Shown here: piece after piece, positions 10,215 through 23,466 of the stretch
Position numbering within the stretch: the stretch's first letter is position 1
Layout of the letters: each line of letters opens with the position of its first letter
DNA from: Hydractinia symbiolongicarpus
Lineage: Eukaryota > Cnidaria > Hydrozoa > Anthoathecata > Hydractiniidae
Direction: 5' to 3'
DNA length: 64,000 nucleotides
Assembly (NCBI RefSeq): GCF_029227915.1
Contig: NC_079884.1
Span: 18,354,001 to 18,418,000, forward strand
Position numbers and translations under genes: made by a program
Notes under the pieces: model-generated
What the model saw: the letters and a program-made list of their open reading frames with translations, nothing else
Databases searched by the model: none
What the model was told of the DNA's origin: nothing

Positions 10215-12249
10215 TTTCCAAAGGTTGTTATATAACATTTTGCCGCCTAATAACGGCCTTACATGTAAATCACGTGGTTCCACGTGTCTGTTCAGGTTGC
10301 CATTGGTCTAGTCCTACCACTACGAATGTACTACGAGGTCACAAATCGTTTTACATTGCGGAATAGCCTTATAACACCGTCAACTACATGAACAGGCCTC
10401 TAAAGACTGTTATATCACCTTTTGCCGCCTAATAATGGCCTTATACATAAATCACGTCGTTCCACATGTCTGGGCAAGTTGCCATTGGTCTAGTCCTTTC
10501 ACTATCAATGCACTACGACGTTCCAAGTTGTTTTCCATGGTGCCATGACATTATAACACCGTCAACTACGTGTACAGGCCTCTAAAGGCTGTTCTATGAC
10601 CTTTTACCGCCTATTAATGGCCCTATGCATAAATCACGTCGTTCCACATGTCTGGGCAAGTTGCCATTGGTCTACTCCTTTCACTATGAATACACTACGA
10701 CGTCCCAAGTTCTTTTCTATTGCGCAATAGCCTTATAACACCGTCAACTACGTGAACAGGCCTCTAAAGTCTGTTATATGACCTTTGGCCGCCTAATAAT
10801 GGCCCTACACATAAATCACGTCGTTCCACATGTCTGTTCAGGTTGCCATTGGTCTAGTCCTACCACTATGAATGTACTACGACGTCCCAAATCGTCTTAC
10901 ATTGCGCAATGGCTTTAAAACACCGTCAACTACGTGTACTGGCCTCTAAAAGCTGTTATATGACCTTTTGCCTCCTAATAATGGCCTTATACATGAATCA
11001 CGTCGTTCCACATGTTTGGGCAAGTTGCCATTGGTCTAGTCCTTTCACTATGAATACACTACGACGTCCCAAGTTCTTTTCTATCGCGCAATAGCCTTAT
11101 AACACCGTCAACTACGTGAACAGGCCTCTGAAGGCTGTTATATGACCTTTTGCCGCCTAATAACCGCCTTACACGTAATCCACGTGGTTCCACGTGTCTG
11201 TTCAGGTTGCCATTGGTCTAGCCCTACCACTACGAATGTACTAGGACGTCCCAAATCGTTTTACATTGCTGAATAGCCTTATAACACCGTCAACTACGTG
11301 AGCAGCCCTCTAAAGGTTTTTAAATGGCCTTTTGCCGCCTAATAATGGCCCTACACATAAATCACGTCGTTCCACATGTCTGGGCAAGTTGCCATTGGTC
11401 TAGTCCTTTCACTATCAATGCACTACGACGTTCCAAGTTGTTTTCCATTGTGCCACGACATTATAACACCGTCAACTACGTGTACAGGCCTCTAAAGACT
11501 GTTATATGACCTTTTGCCGCCTAATAATGGCCTTATACATAAATCACGTCGTTTCACATGTTTGGGCAAGTTGCCATTGGTCTAGTCCTTTCACTATCAA
11601 TGCACTACGACGTCCCAAGTTGTTTTCCATGGTGCCATGACATTATAACAGCGTCAACTACGTGTACAGGCCTCTAAAGGCTGTTATATGACCTTTTACC
11701 GCCTAATAATGGCCTTACACATCAATCACGTCGTTCCACATGTCTGGGCAAGTTGCCATTGGTCTGGTCCTGTCACTATCAATGCACTACGACCTCCCAA
11801 GTTCTTTTCCACTGCGCAATAGCCTTATAACACCGTCAACTACGCGCACAGTCCTCTAAAGTCTGTTATATCACCTTATGGCGCCTAATAATGACGTTAC
11901 ACATAAATCACGTGGTTCCGCGTGTCTACACTGGTTACCATTGGTTTATTCCCTCGACACTCAATGGACTACATTGTCCTAAGTCTATTTACATTGCTGC
12001 ATGACGTTATAACACCGTTAACTACATGTGCGTGCCTCTAAGGGCCGTTTTATGGAATTTTGCCGCCTAATAACGGCCTTACACGTAAATCACGTGGTTC
12101 CACGTGTCTGTTCAGGTTGCCATTGGTCTAGCCCTACCACTACGAATGTACTACGACGTCCCAAATCATTTACATTGCGCAATACCCTTATAACACCGTC
12201 AACTACGTGTACAGGCCTCTAAAGGCTGTTATATGAACTTTTGCCGCCT

Positions 12250-13068
12250 TATAATAGCCTAACAAATAATCACGTCGTTCCGCATGTCTGGGCAAATTTC
12301 CATTGGTCTAGTCGTTTCACTATCATTGTACTACGACGTCCCAAGTTCTTTTCCATTGCGCCATGGCCCTGTAACACCGTCAACTAAGCGTACAAATCCT
12401 CTAAATGCTGTAATATGGCATTTTGCTGTCTAATAAAGACCTCATGCGTAAATCAGGTGATTTCGAGTGTCTGCACTGGTTACCATTGGGATATTCCTTC
12501 CACTCTCAATGGACTATAAAGTCCCAAATCGTTTTCCATTGCTGCATGACGTTATAACACCGCCAACTACATGTACATGCCTCTAAAGGCTGTAATATGA
12601 CCTTTTGCCGCATAATAACCGCCTTACACGTAAATCACATGGTTCCACGTGTCTGTTCAGGTTGCCATTGGTCTAGTCCTACCACTATGAATCTACTACG
12701 ACGTCCCAAATCGTTTTACATTGCGCAATAGCCTTATAACACCGTCAACTACGTGAACAGGTTTCCAAAGGTTGTTATATAAGCTTTTGCCGCCTAATAA
12801 CGGCCTTACATGTAAATCACGTGGTTCTACGTGTCTGTTCAGGTTGCCATTGGCCTAGTCCTACCACTACGAATGTACTACGACGTCCCAAATTGTTTTA
12901 CATTGCGGAATAGCCTTATAACACCGTCAACTACATGAACAGGTCTCTAAAGACTGTTATATGACCTTTTGCCGCCTAATAATGGCCTTACACATCAATC
13001 ACGTCGTTCCACATGTCTACACTGGTTACCATTGGTTTATTCCCTCGACACTCAATGCACTACAACGT
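12250..13068 (+). repeat. Duplicated block, copy 1 (partner at +8400 bp)
   Basis: It matches 20,650-21,468 at a constant offset of 8400 bp, including the S reference unit, the GCATAATAACCGCC unit and the GTTTCCAAAGG unit. A few single-base differences are visible, for example GTCGTTTCAC here against GTTGTTTCAC. Confidence 0.85.
12398..12579 (+). repeat. Reference monomer, subfamily S (182 bp, most divergent)
   Basis: The unit starts CCTCTAAATGCTGTAATATGG. Diagnostic blocks are CATTTTGCTGTCTAATAAAG, CTCATGCGTAAATCAGGTGA, GAGTGTCTGCACTGGTTACC, GGGATATTCCTTCCACTCTC and GGACTATAAAGTCCCAAATC. It differs from the other subfamilies along most of its length yet keeps the period and word order. Related S units occur near 1270-1430, 3670, 5150, 7110-7440, 17,230, 20,798, 21,470, 27,190, 30,850 and 47,580. 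Confidence 0.85.
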
Positions 13069-13499
13069 CCTAAGTCTTATTACATTGCTTTATGACGTTA
13101 TAACACCGTCAACTACGTGTACAGGCCTCCAAAGTCTGTTAAATGACCTTTTGCCACCTAACAATGGCCTTTCACGTAAATCACGTGGTTCCACGTGTCT
13201 GTTCAGGTTGCCATTGGTCTAGTCCTACTACTACGAATGTACTACGACGTCCCAAATCGTTTTACATTGCGGAATAGCCTTATAACAGCGTCACCTACGT
13301 GAGCAGCCCTCTAAAGGTTTTTACATGGCCTTTTGCCGCTTAATAATGGCCCTACACATAAATCACGTCGTTCCACATGTCTGGGCAAGTTGCCATTGGT
13401 CTAGTATTTTCACTATCAATGCACTACGACGTTCCAATTGTTTTCCATTGTGACATGGCCATATAACACCGCCAACTACGCGTACAGTCCTCTAAAATC

Positions 13500-14410
13500 T
13501 GTTATATGACCTTTTGCCGCCTAATAATGGCCTTACATATCAATCACGTCGTTCCACATGTCTACACTGGTTACCATTGGTTTATTCCCTCGACACTCAA
13601 TGGACTACAACGTCCTAAGTCTATTTACATTGCTTTATGACGTTATAACACCGTCAACTACGTGTACAGGCCTCTAAAGTCTGTTAAATGACCTTTTGCC
13701 CCCTAACAATGGCCTTACACGTAAATCACGTGGTTCCAGGTGTCTGCACTGCTTACCATTGGTTTATTCCCTCGACACTCAATGAACTACAACATCCGAA
13801 GTCTATTTCCATTTGCTGCAAGACGTTATAACACCGTCAACTACATGTACATGCCTCTAAAGGCTGTTATATGACCTTTTGCCGCCTAACAATGGCCTTA
13901 CACGTAAATCACGTGGTTCCACGTGTCTGTTCAGGTTGCCATTGGTCTAGTCCTACCACTACGAATGTACTACGACGTCCCAAATTGTTTTACATTGCGG
14001 AATAGCCTTATAACACCGTCAACTACATGAACAGGCCTCTAAAGACTGTTATATCACTTTTTGCCGCCTAATAATGGCCTTATACATAAATCACGTCGTT
14101 CCACATGTCTGGGCAAGTTGCCATTGGTGTAGTCCTTTCATTATCAATGCACTACGACGTTCCAAGTTGTTTTCCATGGTACCAAGACATTATAACACCA
14201 TCAACTACGTGTACAGGCCTCTAAAGGCTGTTCTATGACCTTTTACCGCCTATTAATGGCCCTATGCATAAATCACGTCGTTCCACATGTCTGGGCAAGT
14301 TGCCATTGGTCTAGTCCTTTCACTATGAATACACTACGACGTCCCAAGTTCTTTTCTATTGCGCAATAGCCTTATAACACCGTCAACTACGTGAACAGGC
14401 CTCTAAAAGC
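13500..14410 (+). repeat. 5-mer HOR (911 bp), copy 1
   Basis: This matches the next 911 bp. Landmarks are TCTACACTGG at 13,561 against 14,472 and AGGCTGTTATATGACC at 13,861 against 14,772. The unit contains one P-like monomer with the extra T in TCTATTTCCATTTGCTGC and a unit with GTTCTATGACCTTTTACCGC. Confidence 0.75.
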
Positions 14411-15320
14411 TGTTATATGACCTTTTGCCGCCTAATAATGGCCTTACACATCAATCACGTCGTTCCACATGTCTACACCAGTTACCATTGGTTTATTCCC
14501 TCGACACTCAATGCACTACAACGTCCTAAGTCTCTTTACATTGCTTTATGACGTTATAACACCGTCAACTACGTGTACAGGCCTCTAAAGTCTGTTAAAT
14601 GACCTTTTGCCCCCTAACAATGGCCTTACACGTAAATCACGTGGTTCCACGTGTCTGCACTGCCTACCATTGGTTTGTTCCCTCGACACTCAATGAACTA
14701 CAACGTCCGAAGTCTATTTCCATTTGCTGCATGACGTTATAACACCGTCAACTACATGTACATGCCTCTAAAGGCTGTTATATGACCTTTTGCCGCCTAA
14801 CAATGGCCTTACACGTAAATCACGTGGTTCCACGTGTCTGTTCAGGTTGCCATTGGTCTAGTCCTACCACTACGAATGTACTACGACGTCCCAAATTGTT
14901 TTACATTGCGGAATAGCCTTATAACACCGTCAACTACATGAATAGGCCTCTAAAGACTGTTATATCACCTTTTGCCGCCTAATAATGGCCTTATACATAA
15001 ATCACGTCGTTCCACATGTCTGGGCAAGTTGCCATTGGTCTAGTCCTTTCACTATCAATGCACTACGACGTTCCAAGTTGTTTTCCATGGTGCCATGACA
15101 TTATAACACCGTCAACTACGTGTACAGGCCTCTAAAGGCTGTTCTATGACCTTTTACCGCCTATTAATGGCCCTATGCATAAATCACGTCGTTCCACATG
15201 TCTGGGCAAGTTGCCATTGGTCTAGTCCTTTCACTATGAATGCACTACGACGTCCCAAGTTCTTTTCTATTGCGCAATAGCCTTATAACACCGTCAACTA
15301 CGTGAACAGGCCTCTAAAGG
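14411..15320 (+). repeat. 5-mer HOR (911 bp), copy 2
   Basis: Second tandem copy of the 5-mer, with small differences (ACACCAGTTACC for ACACTGGTTACC, AATAGGCC for AACAGGCC). Downstream it switches to TAATAACCGCC and follows the 11,140-11,500 pattern instead. Confidence 0.75.
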
Positions 15321-17130
15321 CTGTTATATGACCTTTTGCCGCCTAATAACCGCCTTACACGTAAATCACGTGGTTCCACGTGTCTGTTCAGGTTGCCATT
15401 GGTCTAGCCCTACCACTACGAATGTACTAGGACGTCCCAAATCGTTTTACATTGCTGAATAGCCTTATAACACCGTCAATTACGTGAGCAGCCCTCTAAA
15501 GGTTTTTACATGGCCTTTTGCCGCCTAATAATGGCCCTACACATAAATCACGTCGTTCCACATGTCTGGGCAAGTTGCCATTGGTCTAGTCCTTTCACTA
15601 TCAATGCACTACGACGTTCCAAGTTGTTTTCCATGGTGCCACGACATTATAACACCGTCAACTACGTGTGCAGGCCTCTAAAGGCTGTTTTATGACCTTT
15701 TACCGCCTATTAATGGCCCTATGCATTAATCACGTCGTTCCACATGTCTGGGCAAGTTGCCATTGGTCTAGTCCTTTCACTATGAGTACACTACGACGTC
15801 CCAAGTTCTTTTCTTTTGCGCAATAGCCTTATAACACCGTCAACTATGTGAACAGGTCTCTAAAGGTTGTTATATAACCTTTTGCCGCCTAAAACGGCCT
15901 TACACGTAAATCACGTGGTTCCACGTGTCTTTTCAGGTTGCCATTGCTCTAGTCCTACCACTACGAATGTACTACGACGTCCCAAATTGTTTTACATTGC
16001 GAAATAGCCTTATAACACCGTCAACTACATGAACAGGCCTCTAAAGACTGTTATATGACCTTTTGCCGCCTAATAATGGCCTTATACATAAATCACGTCG
16101 TTTCACATGTCTGGGCAAGTTGCCATTGGTCTAGTCCTTTCACTATCAATGCACTACGACGTCCCAAGTTGTTTTCCATGGTGCCATGACATTATAACAG
16201 CGTCAACTACGTGTACAGGCCTCTAAAGTCTGTTATATGACCTTTTACCGCCTAATAATGGCCTTACACATCAATCACGTCGTTCCACATGTCTGGGCAA
16301 GTTGCCATTGGTCTGGCCTGTCACTATTAATGCACTACGACCTCCCAAGTTCTTTTCCACTGCGCAATAGCCTTATAACACCGTCAACTACGCGCACAGT
16401 CCTCTAAAGTCTGTTATATCACCTTATGGCGCCTAATAATGACGTTACACATAAATCACGTGGTTCCGGCAGTCTACACTGGTTACCATTGGTTTATTCC
16501 CTCGACACTCAATGGACTACATTGTCCTAAGTCTATTTACATTGCTGCATGACGTTATAACACCGTTAACTACATGTGCGGGCCTCTAAGGGCTGTTATT
16601 TGAACTTTTGCCGCCTAATATCGGCCTTACACGTAAATCACGTGGTTCCACGTGTCTGTTCAGGTTCCACTTGTCTACACTGGTTACCATTGGTTTATTC
16701 CCTCGACACTCAATGGACTACAACGTCCTAAGTCTATTTACATTGCTGCATGACGGTATAACACCGTTAACTACATGTGCATGCCTCTAAGGGCTGCTAT
16801 ATGACCTTTTGCCGCGTAATAATGGCCTTATCCATAAATCACGTGGTTCGACACGTCTGGGCAAGTTGCCATTGGTCTAGTCCTTTCACTATGAATACAC
16901 TACGACGTCCCAAGTTGTTTTCCATTGCTCAATAGCCTTATAACACCGTCAACTACGTGAACAGGCCTCTAAAGGCTGTTATATGACCTTTTGCCGCCTA
17001 ATAATGGCCTTACACATCACTCACGTCGTTTCACATGTCTGGGCAAGTTGCCATTGGTCTAGTCCTTTCACTATGAATACACTACGACCTCCCAAGTTCT
17101 TTTCTATCGCGAAATAGCCTTATAACACCG

Positions 17131-17148
17131 TCAACTACGCAAGTTGCC
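17131..17148 (+). repeat. Truncated monomer, ~86 bp missing
   Basis: TCAACTACGC joins AAGTTGCCATTGG. In full units TACG and AAGTTGCC are 91 bp apart; here they are 5 bp apart. The joined ends share GC. Confidence 0.85.
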
Positions 17149-17399
17149 ATTGGTCTAGTCCTTTCACTATGAACAGACTACGACGTCCCAAGTTGTTTTC
17201 CATTGTGCCATGGCCCTGTAACACCGTCAACTCAGCGTACAATCCTCTCAATGCTGTAATATGGCATTCTGCTGTCTAATAAAGACCTCATGCGTAAATC
17301 AGGTGGTTCCGAGTGTCTGCACTGGTTACCATTGGGATACTCCTTCCACTCTCAATGGACTATAAAGTCCCAAATCGTTTTCCATTGCGCCATGGCCAT

Positions 17400-19075
17400 A
17401 TAACACCGCCAACTACGCGTACAGTCCTCTAAAGTCTGTTATATGACCTTTTGCCGCCCAATAATGGCCTTACACATCAATCACGTCGTTCCACATGTCT
17501 ACACTGGTTACCATTGGTTTATTCCCTCGACACTCAATGGACTACAACGTCCTAAGTCTATTTACATTGCTGCATGACGTTATAACACCGTTAACTACAT
17601 GTGCATGCCTCTAAGGGCTGCTATATGACCTTTTGCCGCGTAATAATGGCCTTATCCATAAATCACGTCGTTCGACACGTCTGCGCAAGTTGCCATTGGT
17701 CTAGTCCTTTCACTATGAATACACTACGACGTCCCAAGTTGTTTTCCATTGCGCAATAGCCTTATAACACCGTCAACTACGTGAACAGGCCTCTAAAGGC
17801 TGTTATATGACCTTTTGCCGCCTAATAATGGCCTTACACATCACTCACGTCGTTTCACATGTCTGGGCAAGTTGCCATTGGTCTAGTCCTTTCACTATGA
17901 ATACACTACGACCTCCCAAGTTTTTTTCCATTGTGCAATAGCCTTATAACACCGTCAACTACGCGTACAGTCCTCTAAAGGCTGTTATACGACCTTTTGG
18001 CGCCTAATAATGACCTTACACATAAATTACGTGGTTCCACATGTCTGGGCAAGTTGCCATTGGTCTAGTCCTTTCACTATCAATGCACTACGGCGTCCCA
18101 AGTCCCTTTCCATTACGCCATGGCCTTATAACACCGTCAACTACGTGAACAGGCCTCTGAAAGTTGTCATATAACCTTTTGCCGCCTAAAACGGCCTTAC
18201 CCGTAAATCACGTGGTTCCACGTGTCTGTTCAGGTTGCCATTGCTCTAGTCCTACCACTACGAATGTACTACGACGTCCCAAATTGTTTTACATTGCGAA
18301 ATAGCCTTACAACACCGTCAACTACATGAACAGGCCTCTAAAGACTTTTATATGGCCTTTTGCCGCCTAATAATGGCCTTATAAATAAATCACGTCGTTT
18401 CACATGTCTGGGCAAGTTGCCATTGGTCTAGTCCTTTCACTATCAATGCACTACGACGTCCCAAGTTGTTTTCCATGGTGCCATGACATTATAACAGCGT
18501 CAACTACGTGTACAGGCCTCTAAAGGCTGTTATATGACCTTTTACCGCCTAATAATGGCCTTACACATCAATCACGTCGTTCCACATGTCTGGGCAAGTT
18601 GCCATTGTTCTGGTCCTTTCACTATCAATGCACTACGACCTCCCAAGTTCTTTTCCACTGCGCAATAGCCTTATAACACCGTCAACTACGCGCACAGTCC
18701 TCTAAAGTCTGTTATATCACCTTATGGCGCCTAATAATGACGTTACACATAAATCACGTGGTTCCGCGTGTCTACACTGGTTACCATTGGTTTATTCCCT
18801 CGACACTCAATGGACTACATTGTCCTAAGTCTATTTACATTGCTGCATTACGTTATAACACCGTTAACTACATGTGCGGGCCTCTAACGGCTGTTATATG
18901 AACTTTTGCCGCCTAATAACGTCCTTACACGTAAATCACGTGGTTCCACGTGTCTGTTCAGGTTGCCATTGGTCTAGCCCTACCACTACGAATGTACTAG
19001 GACGTCCCAAATCGTTTTACATTGCTGAATAGCCTTATAACACAGTCAACTACGTGAGCAGCCCTCTAAATGTTT
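17400..19075 (+). repeat. Duplicated block, copy 1 (partner at about +4394 bp)
   Basis: It matches 21,793-23,466. Checked anchors are CTAAGGGCTGCTATATG (offset 4393), ACCTCCCAAGTTTTTTTCC at 17,911 against 22,305 (offset 4394) and TTTATATGGCC at 18,347 against 22,741 (offset 4394). The change by one is explained by an extra T in TAATAATTGGCC of the second copy. Confidence 0.85.
17664..17679. promoter_or_regulatory. Dyad variant CACGTCG-TT-CGACACG (C:G at pair 6)
   Basis: Left-arm position 6 is C and its partner is G, so the four inner base pairs are complementary, while the outer part of the arm has two mismatches. Similar forms are near 8090, 19,117, 20,129, 24,060, 25,072, 38,545, 43,640, 61,425 and 63,590. 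Confidence 0.5.
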
Positions 19076-20220
19076 TATATGGCCTTTTGCCGCGTAATAA
19101 TGGCCTTATCCATAAATCACGTCGTTCGACACGTCTGTGCAAGTTTCCATTAGTCTAGTCCTTTCACTATGAATATACTACGACGTCCCAAGTTCTTTTC
19201 CATTCCACAATAGCCTTATAACACCGTCAACTACATGAACAGGCCTCTAAAGACTAGTATATGACATTTTGCCGCCTAATGATGACCTTACACATCAATC
19301 ACGTCGTTCCACATGTCTGGGCAAGTAGCCATTGGTCTAGTATTTTCACTCTCAATGAAATACGACGTCCCAAGTTGTTTTCCATTGTGCCATGGCCTTA
19401 TAACACCGTCAACTACGTGTACAGGCCTCTAAAAGATGTTATATGACCTTTTGCCTCCTATTATCGTCCTTGCACGTATATCACGTCGTTCCACGTGTCC
19501 GTGCAGGTTGGCATCGGTCTAATCCTTCCACTATCAATGTACTACGACGTCCCAAATCATTTACATTGCGCAATACCCTTATAACACCGTCAACTACGTG
19601 TACAGGCCTCTAAAGGCTGTTGTATGAACTTTTGCCGCCTTATAATGGCCTAACAAATAAATCACGTGCGCAATAGCCTTATAACACCGTCAACTACGCG
19701 CACAGTCCTCTAAAGTCTGTTATATCACCTTATGGCGCCTAATAATGACGTTACACATAAATCACGTGGTTCCGCGTGTCTACACTGGTTACCATTGGTT
19801 TATTCCCTCGACACTCAAAGGACTACATTGTCTTAAGTCTATCTACATTGCTGCATGACGTTATAACACCGTTAACTACATGTGCGTGCCTCTAAGGGCT
19901 GTTATATGACCTTTTGCCGCCTAATAACGGCCTTACACGTAAATCACGTGGTTCCACGTGTCTGTTCAGGTTGCCATTGGTCTAGCCCTACCACTACGAA
20001 TGTACTAGGACGTCCCAAATCGTTTTACATTGCTGAATAGCCTTATAACACCGTCAACTACGTGAGCAGCCCTCTAAATGTTTTATATGGCCTTTTGCCG
20101 CGTAATAATGGCCTTATCCATAAATCACGTCGTTCGACACGTCTGTGCAAGTTTCCATTAGTCTAGTCCTTTCACTATGAATATACTACGACGTCCCAAG
20201 TTGTTTTCCATTGTGCCATG
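19076..20220 (+). repeat. Duplicated block, copy 1 (partner at +4939 bp)
   Basis: It matches 24,015-25,159. Shared rare markers are CTCTAAATGTTTTATATGG, GCAAGTTTCCATTAGTC, CTCAATGAAATACGACG, the T-type unit and the same 82-bp-deleted monomer at 19,667. Confidence 0.85.
19655..19680 (+). repeat. Truncated monomer, ~82 bp missing, copy 1
   Basis: AAATAAATCACGT joins GCGCAATAGCC. GCGCAAT words are 100 bp apart (19,568 and 19,668) instead of 182. The left end of the deletion is in the left arm of the dyad. Confidence 0.9.
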
Positions 20221-20649
20221 GCCTTATAACACCGTCAACTACGTGTACAGGCCTCTAAAGTCTGTTATATCACCTTATGGCGCCTAATAATGACGTTACA
20301 CATAAATCACGTGGTTTCGCGTGTCTACACTGGTTACCATTGGTTTATTCCCTCGACACTCAATGGACTACATTGTCTTAAGTCTATTTACATTGCTGCA
20401 TGACGTTATAACACCGTTAACTACATGTGCGTGCCTCTAAGGGCTGTTATATGACCTTTTGCCGCCTAATAACGGCCTTACACGTAAATCACGTGGTTCC
20501 ACGTGTCTGTTCAGGTTGCCATTGGTCTAGCCCTACCACTACGAATGTACTAGGACGTCCCAAATCGTTTTACATTGCTGAATAGCCTTATAACACCGTC
20601 AACTACGTGAGCAGCCCTCTAAATGTTTTATATGGCCTTTTGCCGCGTA

Positions 20650-21468
20650 ATAATGGCCTAACAAATAAATCACGTCGTTCCGCATGTCTGGGCAAATTGC
20701 CATTGGTCTAGTTGTTTCACTATCATTGTACTACGACGTCCCAAGTTCTTTTCCATTGCGCCATGGCCCTGTAACACCGTCAACTAAGCGTACAAATCCT
20801 CTAAATGCTGTAATATGGCATTTTGCTGTCTAATAAAGACCTCATGCGTAAATCAGGTGATTTCGAGTGTCTGCACTGGTTACCATTGGGATATTCCTTC
20901 CACTCTCAATGGACTATAAAGTCCCAAATCGTTTTCCATTGCTGCATGACGTTATAACACCGCCAACTACATGTACATGCCTCTAAAGGCTGTAATATGA
21001 CCTTTTGCCGCATAATAACCGCCTTACACGTAAATCACATGGTTCCACGTGTCTGTTCAGGTTGCCATTGGTCTAGTCCTACCACTATGAATGTACTACG
21101 ACGTCCCAAATCGTTTTACATTGCGCAATAGCCTTATAACACCGTCAACTACGTGAACAGGTTTCCAAAGGTTGTTATATAAGCTTTTGCCGCCTAATAA
21201 CGGCCTTACATGTAAATCACGTGGTTCTACGTGTCTGTTCAGGTTGCCATTGGCCTAGTCCTACCACTACGAATGTACTACGACGTCCCAAATTGTTTTA
21301 CATTGCGGAATAGCCTTATAACACCGTCAACTACATGAACAGGTCTCTAAAGACTGTTATATGACCTTTTGCCGCCTAATAATGGCCTTACACATCAATC
21401 ACGTCGTTCCACATGTCTACACTGGTTACCATTGGTTTATTCTCTCGACACTCAATGCACTACAACGT
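20650..21468 (+). repeat. Duplicated block, copy 2 (partner at -8400 bp)
   Basis: Copy of 12,250-13,068. The match stops exactly at TACAACGT (21,468), where this copy continues AATATGGCATTC from an S unit while the partner continues CCTAAGTC. Confidence 0.85.
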
Positions 21469-21480
21469 AATATGGCATTC
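21461..21480 (+). repeat. Chimeric truncated monomer, ~72 bp missing
   Basis: P-type TACAACG joins S-type TAATATGGCATTC. In full units the equivalent words are 79 bp apart; here they are 7 bp apart. The junction is also the end of the 8400-bp-offset duplication. Confidence 0.8.
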
Positions 21481-21792
21481 TGCTGTCTAATAAAGACCTC
21501 ATGCGTAAATCAGGTGGTTCCGAGTGTCTGCACTGGTTACCATTGGGATACTCCTTCCACTCTCAATGGACTATAAAGTCCCAAATCGTTTTCGATTGCG
21601 CCATGGCCATATAACACCGCCAACTACGCGAACAGTCCTCTAAAGTCTGTCATATGACAGTTTGCCGCCTAATAATGGCCTTACACATAAATCACATCGT
21701 TCCACGTGTCTGTGCAGGTTGGCATTGGTCTAGTCCTTCCACTCTCAATGCACTACGACCTCCCAAGTCCTTTTCCACTGCGCAATAGCCTT

Positions 21793-23466
21793 ATAACACC
21801 GTCAACTACGCGTACAGTCTTCTAAAGTCTGTTATATGACCTTTTGCCGCCTAATAATGGCCTTACACATCAATCACGTCGTTCCACATGTCTACACTGG
21901 TTACCATTGGTTTATTCCCTCGACACTCAATGGACTACAACGTCCTAAGTCTATTTACATTGCTGCATGACGTTATAACACCGTTAACTACATGTGCATG
22001 CCTCTAAGGGCTGCTATATGACCTTTTGCCGCCTAATAATGGCCTTACACATCACTCACGTCGTTTCACATGTCTGGGCAAGTTGCCATTGGTCTAGTCC
22101 TTTCACTATGAATACACTACGACCTCCCAAGTTTTTTTCCATTGTGCAATAGCCTTATAACACCGTCAACTACGTGAACAGGCCTCTAAAGGCTGTTATA
22201 TGACCTTTTGCCGCCTAATAATTGGCCTTACACATCACTCACGTCGTTTCACATGTCTGGGCAAGTTGCCATTGGTCTAGTCCTTTCACTATGAATACAC
22301 TACGACCTCCCAAGTTTTTTTCCATTGTGCAATAGCCTTATAACACCGTCAACTACGCGTACAGTCCTCTAAAGGCTGTTATACGACCTTTTGGCGCCTA
22401 ATAATGACCTTACACATAAATTACGTGGTTACACATGTCTGGGCAAGTTGCCATTGGTCTAGTCCTTTCACTATCAATGCACTACGACGTCCCAAGTCCT
22501 TTTCCATTACGCCATGGCCTTATAACACCGTCAACTACGTGAACAGGCCTCTGAAAGTTGTTATATAACCTTTTGCCGCCTAAAACGGCCTTACACGTAA
22601 ATCACGTGGTTCCACGTGTCTGTTCAGGTTGCCATTGCTCTAGTCCTACCACTACGAATGTACTACGACGTCCCAAATTGTTTTACATTGCGAAATAGCC
22701 TTATAACACCGTCAACTACATGAACAGGCCTCTAAAGACTTTTATATGGCCTTTTGCCGCCTAATAATGGCCTTATAAATAAATCACGTCGTTTCACATG
22801 TCTGGGCAAGTTGCCATTGGTCTAGTCCTTTCACTATCAATGCACTACGACGTCCCAAGTTGTTTTCCATGGTGCCATGACATTATAACAGCGTCAACTA
22901 CGTGTACAGGCCTCTAAAGGCTGTTATATGACCTTTTACCGCCTAATAATGGCCTTACACATCAATCACGTCGTTCCACATGTCTGGGCAAGTTGCCATT
23001 GGTCTGGTCCTTTCACTATCAATGCACTACGACCTCCCAAGTTCTTTTCCACTGCGCAATAGCCTTATAACACCGTCAACTACGCGCACAGTCCTCTAAA
23101 GTCTGTTATATCACCTTAAGGCGCCTAATAATGACGTTACACATAAATCACGTGGTTCCGCGTGTCTACACTGGTTACCATTGGTTTATTCCCTCGACAC
23201 TCAATGGACTACATTGTCCTAAGTCTATTTACATTGCTGCATGACGTTATAACACCGTTAACTACATGTGCGTGCCTCTAACGGCTGTTATATGAACTTT
23301 TGCCGCCTAATAACGTCCTTACACGTAAATCACGTGGCTCCACGTGTCTGTTCAGGTTGCCATTGGTCTAGCCCTACCACTACGAATGTACTAGGACGTC
23401 CCAAATCGTTTTACATTGCTGAATAGCCTTATAACACCGTCAACTACGTGAGCAGCCCTCTAAAGG
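21793..23466 (+). repeat. Duplicated block, copy 2 (partner at about -4394 bp)
   Basis: Copy of 17,400-19,075. It includes two adjacent nearly identical monomers (about 22,019-22,384) carrying ATCACTCACGTCGTTTCAC and AAGTTTTTTTCCATTGTGC. After 23,466 it gains three monomers compared with the first copy before rejoining at offset 4939. Confidence 0.8.
22019..22384 (+). repeat. Directly duplicated single monomer
   Basis: Two consecutive units share rare markers (ATCACTCACG, GTCGTTTCACATG, AAGTTTTTTTCC) at a 183-bp spacing, the second having the extra T in AATTGGCC. In the partner block both adjacent units share ATCACTCACG but the poly-T marker is in one only, so a one-monomer conversion or duplication is likely here. 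Confidence 0.65.

Larger units (their letters stand above)
8200..17400 (+). repeat. Mosaic P/Q/R satellite domain
   Basis: The stretch is continuous satellite. Recognisable internal duplications include about 10,375-11,060 matching about 14,925-15,340 (offset 4550, 25 monomers), the 11,290-11,480 unit matching 15,476-15,666 (offset 4186, 23 monomers) and a tandem 5-mer at 13,500-15,320. No gene or other element is visible. Confidence 0.8.

Noticed and set aside
19651-19690. Boundary between the array and a different element at the short monomers (6,431; 17,140; 19,667; 21,468; 52,075; 57,055)
   Set aside because: Both sides of each junction are recognisable monomer segments in the same orientation, so these are internal deletions or crossovers and not insertion edges.
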